In this document: positions 52,701 to 57,456 of the stretch, one piece after another
How positions within the stretch are numbered: position 1 is the first letter of the stretch
Layout of the letters: each line of letters begins with the position of its first letter
Assembly (NCBI GenBank): GCA_933228675.1
Contig: OW121742.1
Span: 34,296,218-34,360,217, forward strand
Source of the DNA: Stomorhina lunata
Taxonomy: Eukaryota > Arthropoda > Insecta > Diptera > Rhiniidae
Reading direction: 5' to 3'
DNA: 64,000 nucleotides
Notes under the pieces: model-generated
What the model saw: the letters and a program-made list of their open reading frames with translations, nothing else
The model's database searches: none
Told to the model about the DNA's origin: nothing
Program-made: the position numbers and the translations under genes

Positions 52701-53898
52701 AAGTTGTCATGTATCTGGACCATTGTTTCTCCACCACTTGTGCATATATTAGTTGCAAACAGAAAATTATACAAACTTGAAAATGATACAACTGTCAAGT
52801 GGTTTTGTAGTTTCAAATGTTTTGTTTTTTTTCTAGAAATCAGTTTTCCTTTTTCTTTGTGTCTAGATTTTTTTTCTTTTTTTTGGTTTTATTGTTAAGG
52901 TTTTATTGTAGTTTGTACTGAAGTTTTATATCTTTATTGTACATCTTTGTCTTTGTAGTGGGTAGTCATTTTACTTAGGGGTTTTGTATTTGTGTGTGTG
53001 AGTGTGTTTAAATTTCTTTATAATTTAGTGTGTATTTTCGTAGATCTTTTGATATTTTTTGGCTTTTTCTTTTTAGTGGTTTTAAACAATTTCTTTTTTT
53101 ATTACTAAAGAAACCATGACTTTTGCTTGTGAGAGTACTTTTTAAGGATATCATTTTTGCGTTTTTATTTAGTTTCTTTTTTGTATTAAAATTGCTGTTT
53201 TGTTATCTTGGTTATATTTTAAGATATTTTTTGCCATTTACTTTGTTCAATTGTATCTAGATAAAAGGTTAAAGTTTTTGAGTTTTTAACTATCAAAAGT
53301 TTTACAAATGTAAGTGAAACTCTTAAAATGTTCAAATGATCACAATTACAGAAAATTCAAAATACCCCAGAACTACTTTGGAACAACAATTAAAGTTAAG
53401 TTGACTATTGCCATCACCATCAGCCTCATCAGCAGAAGCTAAAGAGTGCTCAAATGGTTAAATAAAACTTTTGATATTAGAACTAAAGAAATAACTTTGG
53501 CAACTGGTATTAGGGATGGAGGGATAATTGTGAAAATAGTTTTTTTTTTGCAGCAAAAAAAATAAGTAAAGCTTAAGGTGTTGGTCAAACAGAGTTTTGC
53601 TATCAAACTTTTTTCAATTTTTTTTTATATTGAAGTAAAATTGTGAAAAGATTTACTTACCTAAAGGACGAACTGCAAATAAGAAGTAAAATCCACATTA
53701 ACATTTTTAATCACTTTTAAATCTTAACAATATTTCTTACTTCTCATAATCCTTTCCCTGTAATCATCATCCCTGATGCGATTAACATTTTTCAAAACAT
53801 CCTCTAAAGGTAAAATATCCTAAAAGCAAAAACATGCGATTTTATTGACAAAAATCAAAAAAAAAATGTGTAAGAAAAACTTTTACCAAACTTGACAT
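6142..53898 (-). CDS. Stomatin/MEC-2-like band 7 (SPFH) membrane protein, N-terminal 191 codons, seven exons
   Basis: Stomatins are monotopic proteins of the inner face of the plasma membrane. They oligomerise, bind cholesterol-rich domains and modulate ion channels (MEC-2 with DEG/ENaC channels). Joined coding exons: 53887-53898, 53741-53819, 53661-53672, 11304-11413, 11032-11104, 10806-10888, 6142-6345, total 573 nt = 191 codons with every junction in phase. Residues 1-48 are a charged cytosolic head. Residues 49-70 are the hydrophobic hairpin with the conserved central Pro (P63). The SPFH domain starts at about 72 with [15 protein letters not shown], then [22 protein letters not shown] and [10 protein letters not shown]. 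The ATG at 53898 has an in-frame TAA at 53905-53907 just upstream. The rest of the SPFH domain and the C-terminus lie outside the window. The family is certain. Linkage of the first three exons rests on phase and splice sites. Which Drosophila paralogue it matches is not decided here. Confidence 0.9.
6346..7080. other. Intron sequence with little repeat content
   Basis: Start (3' side) of the 4.46-kb intron between the exons at 10806 and 6345. Apart from the splice acceptor and a slightly GC-richer patch near 6541-6600, nothing is recognised. Confidence 0.5.
7081..10720. repeat. Degenerate ~29-bp tandem array with TTTTTCTATAGAAAA core
   Basis: Imperfect repeats of a unit combining TTTTTCTATAGAAAA with a spacer close to TTTTCGATGAGAAA. 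Identity is best between about 8,900 and 10,000 and poor at both edges. It looks like an old decayed member of the same palindromic-core group as the 0.5-3.3 kb array. It fills most of the 4.46-kb intron of the stomatin-like gene. Confidence 0.85.
10806..10888 (-). CDS. Stomatin-like gene, SPFH exon (codons 96-123)
   Basis: This exon completes Gly96, then encodes [27 protein letters not shown]. The acceptor is TTTTAG (10889-10890) and the donor GAG|GTGAGT at 10805. It matches the family pattern [10 protein letters not shown]...VDLR...PPQE. It ends in phase 0, so the 4.46-kb intron that follows does not split a codon. Confidence 0.95.
11032..11104 (-). CDS. Stomatin-like gene, SPFH exon (codons 72-95 plus one base)
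   Basis: This exon encodes [24 protein letters not shown] and the first base of Gly96. It is the most diagnostic stretch of stomatin/MEC-2 proteins, immediately after the hairpin. The acceptor is TTGCAG (11105) and the donor GTATCT (11031). The introns on either side are about 197 and 142 nt. Confidence 0.95.
11304..11413 (-). CDS. Stomatin-like gene, membrane-hairpin exon (codons 35-71)
   Basis: The exon begins with TC after TATAG (acceptor 11415-11414), completing Val35, then [13 protein letters not shown]. The hydrophobic hairpin follows ([23 protein letters not shown]) with the conserved Pro that bends the stomatin intramembrane loop. The donor is AAG|GTAAGT at 11303. The polypyrimidine tract is weak because a CA dinucleotide run lies just upstream. 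Met39 (ATG at 11402) could be an alternative start if another promoter is used. Confidence 0.88.
11416..12554. other. Intron sequence: 3' end of the 42-kb intron, no other feature
   Basis: AT-rich sequence with a short TG run (about 11429-11448, CA on the gene strand) next to the acceptor and a TA run near 11741. No open frame with recognisable content. Confidence 0.5.
12555..13714 (-). mobile_element. Non-LTR retrotransposon (LINE), 5'-truncated, with poly(A)
   Basis: The minus strand encodes the C-terminal half of a LINE ORF2: [14 protein letters not shown] at the truncated 5' end, then [15 protein letters not shown] and the catalytic SFADDS, then a tail with [16 protein letters not shown]. 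The element ends in a run of about 19 A (T on the plus strand, 12555-12573), as expected after target-primed reverse transcription. A second copy is at 34.4-36.5 kb. The motif style points to the Jockey/CR1/I side of the APE-type LINEs; the clade is not resolved. Confidence 0.88.
12631..13714 (-). pseudogene. LINE reverse transcriptase fragment, two in-frame stops
   Basis: One reading frame runs from the truncation point to 12631 but is broken by TAG at 13339-13341 and TAA at 13183-13185. The segment between the stops still reads as the same protein ([14 protein letters not shown]... [12 protein letters not shown]). The N-terminal endonuclease and fingers are missing. It is inactive. Confidence 0.88.
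14061..14850. mobile_element. Dispersed repeat family A, copy 1
   Basis: Begins CCTTCACCACCATAGGTGG, AAAGGGTATTATAAGTTTG. It contains the ATGTCCGTCC patch and several 'GGTCC(A/C)CATTTGACC ... AGCTCCCATA' blocks. It ends GTGAAGGGTATCGTATGG ... CTTTCTTACTTGTTTT. The same order of blocks is seen at 15113, 36561 and 62335. No coding capacity is seen; the transposition class is not known to me. Confidence 0.75.
15113..15907. mobile_element. Dispersed repeat family A, copy 2
   Basis: Second member of the 13.8-15.9 kb tandem duplication, with the same head (CCTTCACCACCATAGG) and tail (GGTGAAGGGTATCGTATTG ... CTTTCTTGCC). It is a duplicate of the neighbouring copy and not an independent insertion. 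Confidence 0.75.
15990..17580 (+). mobile_element. Dispersed repeat family B, copy 1, interrupted
   Basis: From about 16545 to 16835 and 17352 to 17580 it matches the 57.5-59.3 kb copy: TATGG(A/G)AGCTATGG, GACAAAATTTTGCACA, GATTAGCCTAG, ACCTAGCTCCTC, and the 3' end with GATGGTGGGTATA. The part before 16545 has internal ~120-bp repeats (AAGTGGGC-like anchor at about 16181, 16298, 16427) that may belong to its 5' half. An unrelated block at about 16836-17351 interrupts it. Confidence 0.65.
16836..17351. other. GC-richer block interrupting family B, unrecognised
   Basis: This ~515-bp block has clearly higher GC than its surroundings and contains an 80-codon open frame on the minus strand (16815-17057) with no motif I recognise. 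Family B sequence resumes on its far side at GATTAGCCTAGG. It is therefore probably an inserted mobile element or a captured host fragment. No target duplication was found by eye. Confidence 0.4.
17688..18310. mobile_element. 623-bp DNA transposon (MITE-like) with ~110-bp inverted repeats
   Basis: The left end starts GCACAGTGGTTTATGGACGC. The right end, reverse-complemented, starts GCACAGTGGTTTACGGACGC. Similarity continues with GGAAATAATTCTGTAAC and, after a less similar stretch, CATGGTGATAGTCA over about 110-130 bp. A 3-bp duplication AAC flanks it (17685-17687 and 18311-18313). There is no transposase, so it is non-autonomous. The superfamily is unassigned: 3-bp duplications occur in PIF/Harbinger, CMC and a few others. 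It shares the GCACAG tip with the element at 61189-62334. Confidence 0.88.
18545..18720 (+). pseudogene. RTE-like LINE 3' end fragment
   Basis: The plus strand from about 18565 reads [19 protein letters not shown] then [11 protein letters not shown]. It aligns with the C-terminus of the minus-strand LINE at 59.68 kb (GRPKLRWKDQ, LLKLGIRNWR). Both end in the same simple tail, AAGTAAG repeats (18703-18718 here). It is a short, 5'-truncated and diverged copy. The 18.3-18.54 kb sequence upstream is GC-richer and may also be element-derived. Confidence 0.75.
18721..19900. other. Intron sequence, no feature seen
   Basis: Unique AT-rich sequence of the 42-kb intron. It has a CA microsatellite at about 19161-19180 and an in-frame but featureless 66-codon open frame at 19309-19509. 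Nothing further is recognised. Confidence 0.5.
19905..26296 (+). repeat. 29-bp tandem array (TATAGAAAATTTTCGATGTT type), ~6.4 kb
   Basis: More than 200 copies of a 29-bp unit joining TTTTTTATAGAAAA to TTTTCGATGTTAAAA. The edges (19.9-21.0 and 25.6-26.3 kb) are degenerate. The interiors near 21.1-22.6 and 23.6-25.1 kb are nearly uniform, with sub-blocks carrying TTCTTTATAG or TTTATATAG variants. A ~2.5-kb block is duplicated within it. The array at 28.0-30.1 kb has the same unit on the opposite strand. Confidence 0.95.
20587..25605. repeat. ~2.5-kb tandem duplication inside the 29-bp array
   Basis: A non-standard stretch, GATGATAAAATTTTATTTAG followed by a distinctive series including TTGTATGCAGAAAATAGTCG, occurs at 20587 and again at 23108. 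The closing stretch with GAAATTTTTCGAGATTAAAA occurs before 23101 and before 25601. The offsets (2,521 and 2,500 bp) differ slightly, so single units were gained or lost after duplication. Confidence 0.88.
26297..27890. other. Intron sequence between inverted arrays, no feature seen
   Basis: Unique sequence, about 1.6 kb. Short open frames on both strands (26224-27035) overlap each other and have no domain. This segment would form the loop if the flanking inverted arrays pair. Confidence 0.5.
27893..30512 (-). mobile_element. Dispersed repeat family B, copy 2 (reverse), containing a 29-bp array
   Basis: 27893-28020 matches the reversed 3' end of family B (ATCCATCATCAAAAAGGATG, CCGTTTGTAATTTC, TTAATATTGG). 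30146-30512 matches its reversed 5' end: AGCTCCCATAT blocks, then ACACAACTTGATGGTGGGTA, CAGCCGAATAT, AACTTGTTA. Between these two ends lies the 28.03-30.13 kb array, so the array sits inside the element. Confidence 0.72.
28028..30130 (-). repeat. 29-bp tandem array, inverse of the 19.9-26.3 kb array
   Basis: About 70 copies. The plus strand shows AAAATTTTCTATATAAAATT followed by TTAACATCG. Its complement is the same CGATGTTAAAATTTTATATA unit that forms the 3' part of the 19.9-26.3 kb array. Copies vary by substitutions and partial units. Both ends are in family B sequence. Confidence 0.93.
30513..32155. other. Intron sequence, mostly unique
   Basis: AT-rich sequence of the 42-kb intron. A possible small inverted-repeat element (30630-30969) is described under findings. 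Open frames such as 31736-31951 have no recognisable features. Confidence 0.45.
32160..33185. repeat. 21-bp tandem array with strand switch (inverted array)
   Basis: From about 32160 to 32745 the plus strand carries TTTTCAATTGAAATTGAGAA-type units of about 21 bp. From about 32760 to 33185 it carries the complement, TTCTCAATTTCAATTGAAAA. The switch lies in AAATTTCACTTGGGGTTTTC near 32745-32765. The core TTCAATTGAA is a palindrome, so the array is symmetric at two scales. Short open frames on both strands (QLKLRNF repeats) are translations of the array and not genes. Confidence 0.93.
33186..34370. other. Intron sequence, no certain feature
   Basis: Unique sequence. A stretch starting AGGGTGACAGGAAAAA near 33400, with a GC-richer patch at about 33500-33540 (ATGGGCGCGCATCGGATC), looks like part of a dispersed element. 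No second copy is in the window. Confidence 0.4.
34517..34770. mobile_element. 254-bp MITE, PIF/Harbinger-like
   Basis: The ends are inverted repeats over about 45 bp: AGGTAGAAAGCCAATGCACG at the left against AGGTAGAAGGCCAATACACG at the right (complement), both followed by a GCGGCTGCGG stretch. TTA flanks both ends (34514-34516, 34771-34773), a 3-bp duplication typical of PIF/Harbinger. Aligning the LINE copies shows the insertion breaks LINE sequence at this point. It has no coding capacity. Confidence 0.85.
34771..35052 (-). pseudogene. LINE ORF2 C-terminal fragment
   Basis: 93 codons reading [54 protein letters not shown]. This is homologous to the same region of the copy at 12631-13176 ([20 protein letters not shown]). 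It is truncated by the MITE on one side and by frameshifts on the other. Not functional. Confidence 0.8.
35259..36044 (+). mobile_element. tRNA-Ala-headed SINE, copy 1, with internal insertion
   Basis: The head (35265-35335) resembles a tRNA: TGGTATAGCAGG as box A, GCCTAGCATACCAGAGG like the tRNA-Ala(AGC) anticodon arm, and AGTTCGATCCC as box B. The tail with TTATTGAGTATTAGGCTAT (35870-36040) matches the copy at 40.2-40.47 kb. A perfect 7-bp duplication GTAACAG flanks it (35252-35258, 36045-36051). The ~485 bp between head and tail is absent from the other copy and is a later insertion. Confidence 0.8.
35340..35815 (-). mobile_element. Family A-like fragment nested in the SINE
   Basis: Read in reverse, it begins TTCACCAATAGGTG then AAAGGGTATTATAAGTTTGTG. 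This is the head of family A. It continues through two CAGA/GGACGGAC-rich tracts (35520-35570 and 35655-35705). It separates the SINE head from the SINE tail. The rest of the sequence differs from family A copies 1-4, so it may be a sister family. Confidence 0.6.
36561..37366 (+). mobile_element. Dispersed repeat family A, copy 3
   Basis: It starts ATACCCTTCACCACCATTTG (with about 25 bp missing after the head) and TTTGTGCTGATGTTTGTAACG. It passes ATGTCCGTCCGGCTGGCTGG. It ends TGAAGGGTATTATATAGTCG, GGCTTGACCGACTATAG, CTTGCTTGTTTT. A TATG microsatellite is near 37231-37258. Similarity to copies 1 and 2 is clear but diverged. Confidence 0.72.
37367..40160. other. Intron sequence, no feature seen
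   Basis: About 2.8 kb of unique AT-rich sequence in the 42-kb intron, with short poly(T) and TA/TG simple runs. Open frames at 37760-38011 and 38667-38900 (minus) are rich in Lys/Asn or His and lack splice or domain support. Confidence 0.5.
40165..40470 (-). mobile_element. tRNA-Ala-headed SINE, copy 2
   Basis: On the minus strand the head reads AATCGCCTTGACTCAGCAG, GTCATCCGCCTAGCACACC, AGAGTTCAATCCCCGG. The tail follows with TTATTGAGTATTAGGCTAT, AAACTTCTCTAACTAA, AGCTCATTGTCTAAGAGA. It ends near TTCCAATTGGAATG-like sequence by 40190. It lacks the insertion present in copy 1. It therefore shows the original SINE structure of about 300 bp. Box B is mutated (TTCAATCCC). Confidence 0.72.
40646..40772. 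repeat. (CTGT)n microsatellite
   Basis: About 31 copies of CTGT, with one TATG interruption near 40720 and one CTCT near 40758. It sits where family B normally has a short CAGA tract and adjoins the 31-bp array. The overlapping open frames rich in SVCL or DRQT are translations of the microsatellite. Confidence 0.95.
40790..42885. repeat. 31-bp tandem array (TCTTCCTATCGTCAAC spacer)
   Basis: About 67 copies of a 31-bp unit: palindromic core TTTTCTATAGAAA plus spacer TGTCTTCCTATCGTCAAC. Copies from 40.9 to 41.85 kb are nearly identical, with occasional G for A in CCTATCG. From 41.86 to 42.88 kb copies decay with substitutions and partial units. The GC-containing spacer sets it apart from the AT-only arrays. 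It lies inside family B copy 3. Confidence 0.95.
43086..44220. other. Intron sequence, mostly unique
   Basis: The first 120 bases contain a few degenerate TATAGAAAAACTG units. The remainder is unique AT-rich sequence with no recognised feature. Confidence 0.5.
44228..44935. repeat. 33-bp tandem array, near-perfect copies
   Basis: About 18-20 copies of an 18-bp palindrome TTTTTCTATATAGAAAAA plus a 15-bp spacer CCGACTGACGCTCAC. Between 44285 and 44855 I see only one variant base (GCACAC for GCTCAC near 44622). Edge copies lose the extra TA. Because 33 is a multiple of three the array is open in two minus-strand frames ([11 protein letters not shown] and [11 protein letters not shown] repeats of about 200 codons). 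These frames start inside the array and lack any flanking gene structure, so they are not called as genes. Confidence 0.95.
44943..46449. repeat. 12-bp tandem array, AGACATAGACTA
   Basis: About 125 copies of AGACATAGACTA. The phase is kept without one insertion or deletion from about 44960 to 46440, with scattered substitutions (for example GACGAAG near 45371, TAGACTTTGACAT near 46134). Degenerate units continue to about 46590. It follows the 33-bp array within about 10 bp. Open minus-strand frames (LVYV repeats) are artefacts of the 12-nt period. Confidence 0.96.
46600..48360. other. Intron sequence, no feature seen
   Basis: Unique AT-rich sequence. A TACCCTTTATTGGTTGTAGG, GTATAAAAGG stretch at 47867-47886 looks like a TATA box but has no other promoter or transcript support. 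Confidence 0.5.
48361..52500. repeat. Degenerate 29-bp tandem array (TTTTCATATAAAAAA spacer)
   Basis: Imperfect repeats of TTTTCTATAGAAA joined to TTTTTCATATAAAAAA, with many indels and substitutions throughout about 3.9 kb. The region 49350-49605 interrupts it. It closely resembles the 54.3-56.8 kb array, which has ATATGAAA in place of ATATAAAA, suggesting common origin on both sides of the first exons. Confidence 0.88.
49351..49605. mobile_element. Possible ~255-bp inverted-repeat element inside the array
   Basis: Non-array sequence whose left end (GGGTTTATTCAATACCGACT) resembles the complement of its right end (GCCCATATTCAATTCCACTT), sharing TATTCAAT and CC. The array resumes on both sides. 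No clear target duplication is visible, so this may be a decayed MITE. Confidence 0.45.
52501..53640. other. Intron sequence at the 5' side of the 42-kb intron
   Basis: Unique T-rich sequence with a TATG run (52559-52573). It starts at the microexon donor and has no recognised feature. The plus-strand open frame 52704-52898 is unsupported. Confidence 0.5.
53661..53672 (-). CDS. Stomatin-like gene, 12-nt microexon
   Basis: A strong acceptor (ATTTGCAG, ending 53673) and a consensus donor (GTAAGT from 53660) enclose 12 nt. The exon completes one codon, supplies three more and gives the first base of the next: I-R-P-L-(V). In the phase set by the previous exon it has no stop, although read alone in frame 1 it would end in TAG. 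It then joins the exon at 11413 in phase across about 42 kb. Inclusion changes the protein by four residues without shifting frame. Confidence 0.7.
   Translation of the reverse strand, partial: FVL
53741..53819 (-). CDS. Stomatin-like gene, coding exon 2 (codons 5-30 plus one base)
   Basis: A TTTTAG acceptor (53820-53821) opens an exon of 79 nt reading [12 protein letters not shown], then the charged stretch [14 protein letters not shown]. It closes at a GTAAGA donor (53740). It ends in phase 1, which the following 12-nt exon needs. This is a charged cytosolic head before the membrane hairpin; I do not recognise a motif. Flanking introns are only 67 and 68 nt. Confidence 0.75.
53887..53898 (-). 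CDS. Stomatin-like gene, first coding exon (codons 1-4)
   Basis: This exon reads ATG TCA AGT TTG and is followed directly by a GTAAAA donor at 53886. An in-frame TAA at 53905-53907 excludes a longer reading frame. Joined to the next exon it gives [12 protein letters not shown]. The 67-nt intron to 53820 is typical for dipterans. The 5' UTR extends to higher coordinates and its limit is not seen. With only four codons, the call depends on the clean phase-0 junction and the upstream stop. Confidence 0.7.
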
Positions 53899-54330
53899 AT
53901 TGCTTTATTTCCAATATTTTCCTTCTTATATTATTAAACACTTTGTCTAAGTTCTGTAACACGACTTTCAATGTTAGTTTTTCGAATAAATTGCCAAAGA
54001 TTTATTCAATTGCTGCAAACTTGTCGACATCTGTTGGCTGACAAGTTTCCTTTTTCCATCAAATAATATTCTTGCATATATTGCGGCTGCCTTTTTCTAT
54101 TTTATAACTAAGTAAAAGGCATTTTGCTATTTGTCATTTAAATTAATTGTCTCTTAGGAACAAAAAAAAATGTCTAACAATATCTCTGAAACTTTTGAAT
54201 TACGCAAATGTGTTGGATAATACATAAGCAGAGCTTACAAAACATACGTGTCGGAAATTATACCACAAAGTGTGAAGTGATCGGTCAATATGAAGCTTCA
54301 AAACCCTTCATCAATAAATTTTATTCTTAA
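53899..54330 (-). promoter_or_regulatory. 5' UTR / upstream region of the stomatin-like gene
   Basis: This is the only non-repetitive sequence directly upstream of the start codon before the next array. It should hold the 5' UTR, and possibly the promoter or an acceptor of an upstream untranslated exon (GTTACAG near 53958 would fit). I see no TATA box in a defined position, so no start site is given. Confidence 0.35.
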
Positions 54331-54334
54331 ATTT

Positions 54335-56755
54335 TTTTTTTTAATTTCTATAGGAAATTTTTTTATATGAAAAATTTCAATAGAAAATTTTTTATTTAAA
54401 AAATTTCAATAGAAAATTTTTTTATATGAAAAATTTCTATAGAAAATTTTTTATTTGAAAAATTTCTATAGAAAATTTTTTATATGAAAAATTTCTATAG
54501 AAAATTTTTTATATGAAAAATTTCTATAGAAAATTTTTTATATGAAAAAATTCTATAGAAAATTTTTAATATGAAAAATTTCTATAGAAAATTTTTAATA
54601 TGAAAAATTTCTATAGAAAATTTTTAATATGAAAAATTTCTATAGAAATATTGTTATATGAAAAATTTCTGTAGAAAATTTTTATATGATAAATTCCTAT
54701 ACAAAATTTTTAATATGAAAAATTTCTATAGAAAATTTTTAATATGAAAAATTTCTATAGAACATTTTTTATATGATACATTTCTATAGAAAATTTTTTA
54801 TATGAAAAATTTCTATAGAAAATTTTTAATATGAAAAATTTCCATAGAAAATTTTTAATATAAAAAATTTCCATAGAAAATTTTTAATATAAAAAATTTC
54901 TATAGAGCATTTTTTGTATGAGAAATTTCTATATAAAATTTTTTATATGAAAAATTTCTATATAACATTTTTTATATGAAAAATTTCTATAGGAAATTTT
55001 TTATATGAAAAACTTCAATAGGAAATTTTTTTATGAAAAATTTTTATATAAAATTTTTTATATGAAAAATTTCTTTAGAAAATTTTTTATATGAAAAATT
55101 TCTATAGAAAAATTTTTATATGAAATATTTTTTATATGAAAAATTTCTATAAAAAATTATTTATATGAATAATTTCTATAGAAAATTTTTTATATGAAAA
55201 ATTTCTATAGAAAATTTTTTATATGAAATATTTTTTATATGAAAAATTTCTATAGAAAATTTTTTATATGAAAAATTTCTATAGAAAATTTTTTATATGA
55301 AAAATTTCTATAGAAAATTTTTTATATGAAAAATTTCTATAGAAAATTTTTTATATGAAAAATTTCTATAGAAAATTTTTTATATGAAAAATTTCTATAG
55401 AAAATTTTTTATATGAAAAATTTCTATAGAAAATTTTTTATATGAAAAATTTCTATAGAAAATTTTTTATATGAAAAATTTCTATAGAAAATTTTTTATA
55501 TGAAAAATTTCAATAGAAAATTTTTTATATGAAAAATTTCTATAGAAAATTTTTTATATGAAAAGTTTCTATAGAAAATTTTTTATATGAAAAGTTTCTA
55601 AAGAAAATTTTTTATATGAAAAATTTCTATAGAGGATTTTTTATATGAAAAATTTCTATAGAAAACTTTGTATATGAAAAATTTCTATAGAAAATTTTTT
55701 AAATGAAAAAATATAATTTGAAATTTTTTTTTATGAAAAGTTTCTATAGAAAATTTATTCAATTTCTGCAATATGAAAAATTTCTATAGAAAATTTTTTA
55801 TATGAAAAATTTCTATACAAAATTTTTTATATAAAAAATTTCTCTAGAAAATTTGTTATATGAAAAATTTCTATACAGAATATTTTATATAAAAAAATTT
55901 CTATACAAAATTTTTTATCTGAAAAATTTCTATAGAAAATATTTTAAATGAAAAATATCTATAGAAAATTTTGTATATGAAAAATTTCGATAGAAAATTT
56001 TTTATATGAAAAAATTTTATTTGAAAATATTTTATATGAAAAATTTCTATAGAAATGTTTTTATATGAAAAATTTCTATAGAAAATTTTTTTATGAGTAA
56101 TTTCTATAGAAAATTTTTAATATGAAAAATTTCCATAGAAAATTGTTAATATAAAAAATTTCTATAGAGCATTTTTTATACGATAGATTTCTTAGCAAAT
56201 TTTTTGTATGAAAAATTTCTATAGCAAATTTTTTGTGTAAAAAATTTCTATAGAAAATTTTTTATATGAAAAATTTCTATAGAAAATTTTTACCATGAAA
56301 AATTTCTATAGAAATTTCTTTATATGAAAAATTTCTATAGAAAATTTTTTATATGAAAAATTTCTATAGAAAATTTTTTATATGAAAAATTTCTATAGAA
56401 AACTTTTTATATGAAAACTTTCTATGGAAAATTTTTTATATGAAAAATTTCTATGGAAAATTTTTTATTTGAAAATTTCTGTAGAAAATTTTTTATATGA
56501 AAAATTTCTATAGAAAATTTTTTATATGAAAAATTTCTATAGAACATTTTTTATATGAAAAATTTCTATAGAACATTTTTTATATGTAAAATTTCTATAG
56601 ACATTTTTTAAATCAAAAAAAATTATAAAAAAAATTCTATAAACAATTTTTGATGTGAAAAATTTCTAGAGAATATTTTGTATATAAAAAATTTCTAGAA
56701 AAATGGTTTTATGAAAAATTTTTTGTATGAATAATTTATATAATTTTTTTTAAGG
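54335..56755. repeat. 29-bp tandem array (TTTTTTATATGAAAAA spacer)
   Basis: About 80 copies of a 29-bp unit: TTTCTATAGAAAA plus TTTTTTATATGAAAAA. Copies between 55.2 and 55.55 kb are almost identical. Both ends decay. It lies upstream of the gene's start codon, outside the coding-gene introns, unless an untranslated exon lies farther up. Confidence 0.95.
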
Positions 56756-57455
56756 AGAATTCATCCTAAAAAATTTTCTTAAGAATGCACTAAGTTTAAA
56801 CTCCTATAGTGTTACAAATCGGTTGACAATTTTATAATACCTTCATCTTGTTGTTTCTTTATCAATAGTTATTATAATAAATACCTGGCAAATAATATTT
56901 AACTAGTACGTAATATTTACTTACACTTACCTATTTGACATTGTCTTTAAATTTTTCATTCTAGAAGAAAATGCAAAAAGCCAGCCGAGAAAAATACCAT
57001 ATGTTAAAAATTGTTATAAACTATAATTTTTTTATAGTCTACCTAAGTTAAACCCTTTGCAATTGTACAATAAATGACATGTTATTTGATTGTTTTTCAA
57101 GTTTTTTCTTTTAACAAATTTCTTTAATAAATCTTAGCAACTTTCTTAGGTTTTATAGCACATTTACCGTAAAACAAGTTCGAGGTGTAATGGAATATTT
57201 TTGCTTAAACTTTTAGAATGACCTTGAAAACATCTGTCATTTTTCCACATAGTTTATTGACACTGCAAAATTTTATAATAAAAGATTGCTCTGTTTTATT
57301 TAGAAAATATTGTTAAATTTATATTTCAATATCTACCACGAAATATAAATATGGGTTTCTCTATTTTAAAATTGGTTAAAAATGTATTTAGTTATTATCT
57401 GTATTGTAGTGTTTTGAAATTTTTAACAATACCTTTTAAAATTATTTGAATAAAA
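56756..57455. other. Upstream unique sequence, no feature seen
   Basis: AT-rich sequence between the 29-bp array and family B. No open frame or motif is recognised. Confidence 0.5.
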
Positions 57456-57456
57456 A

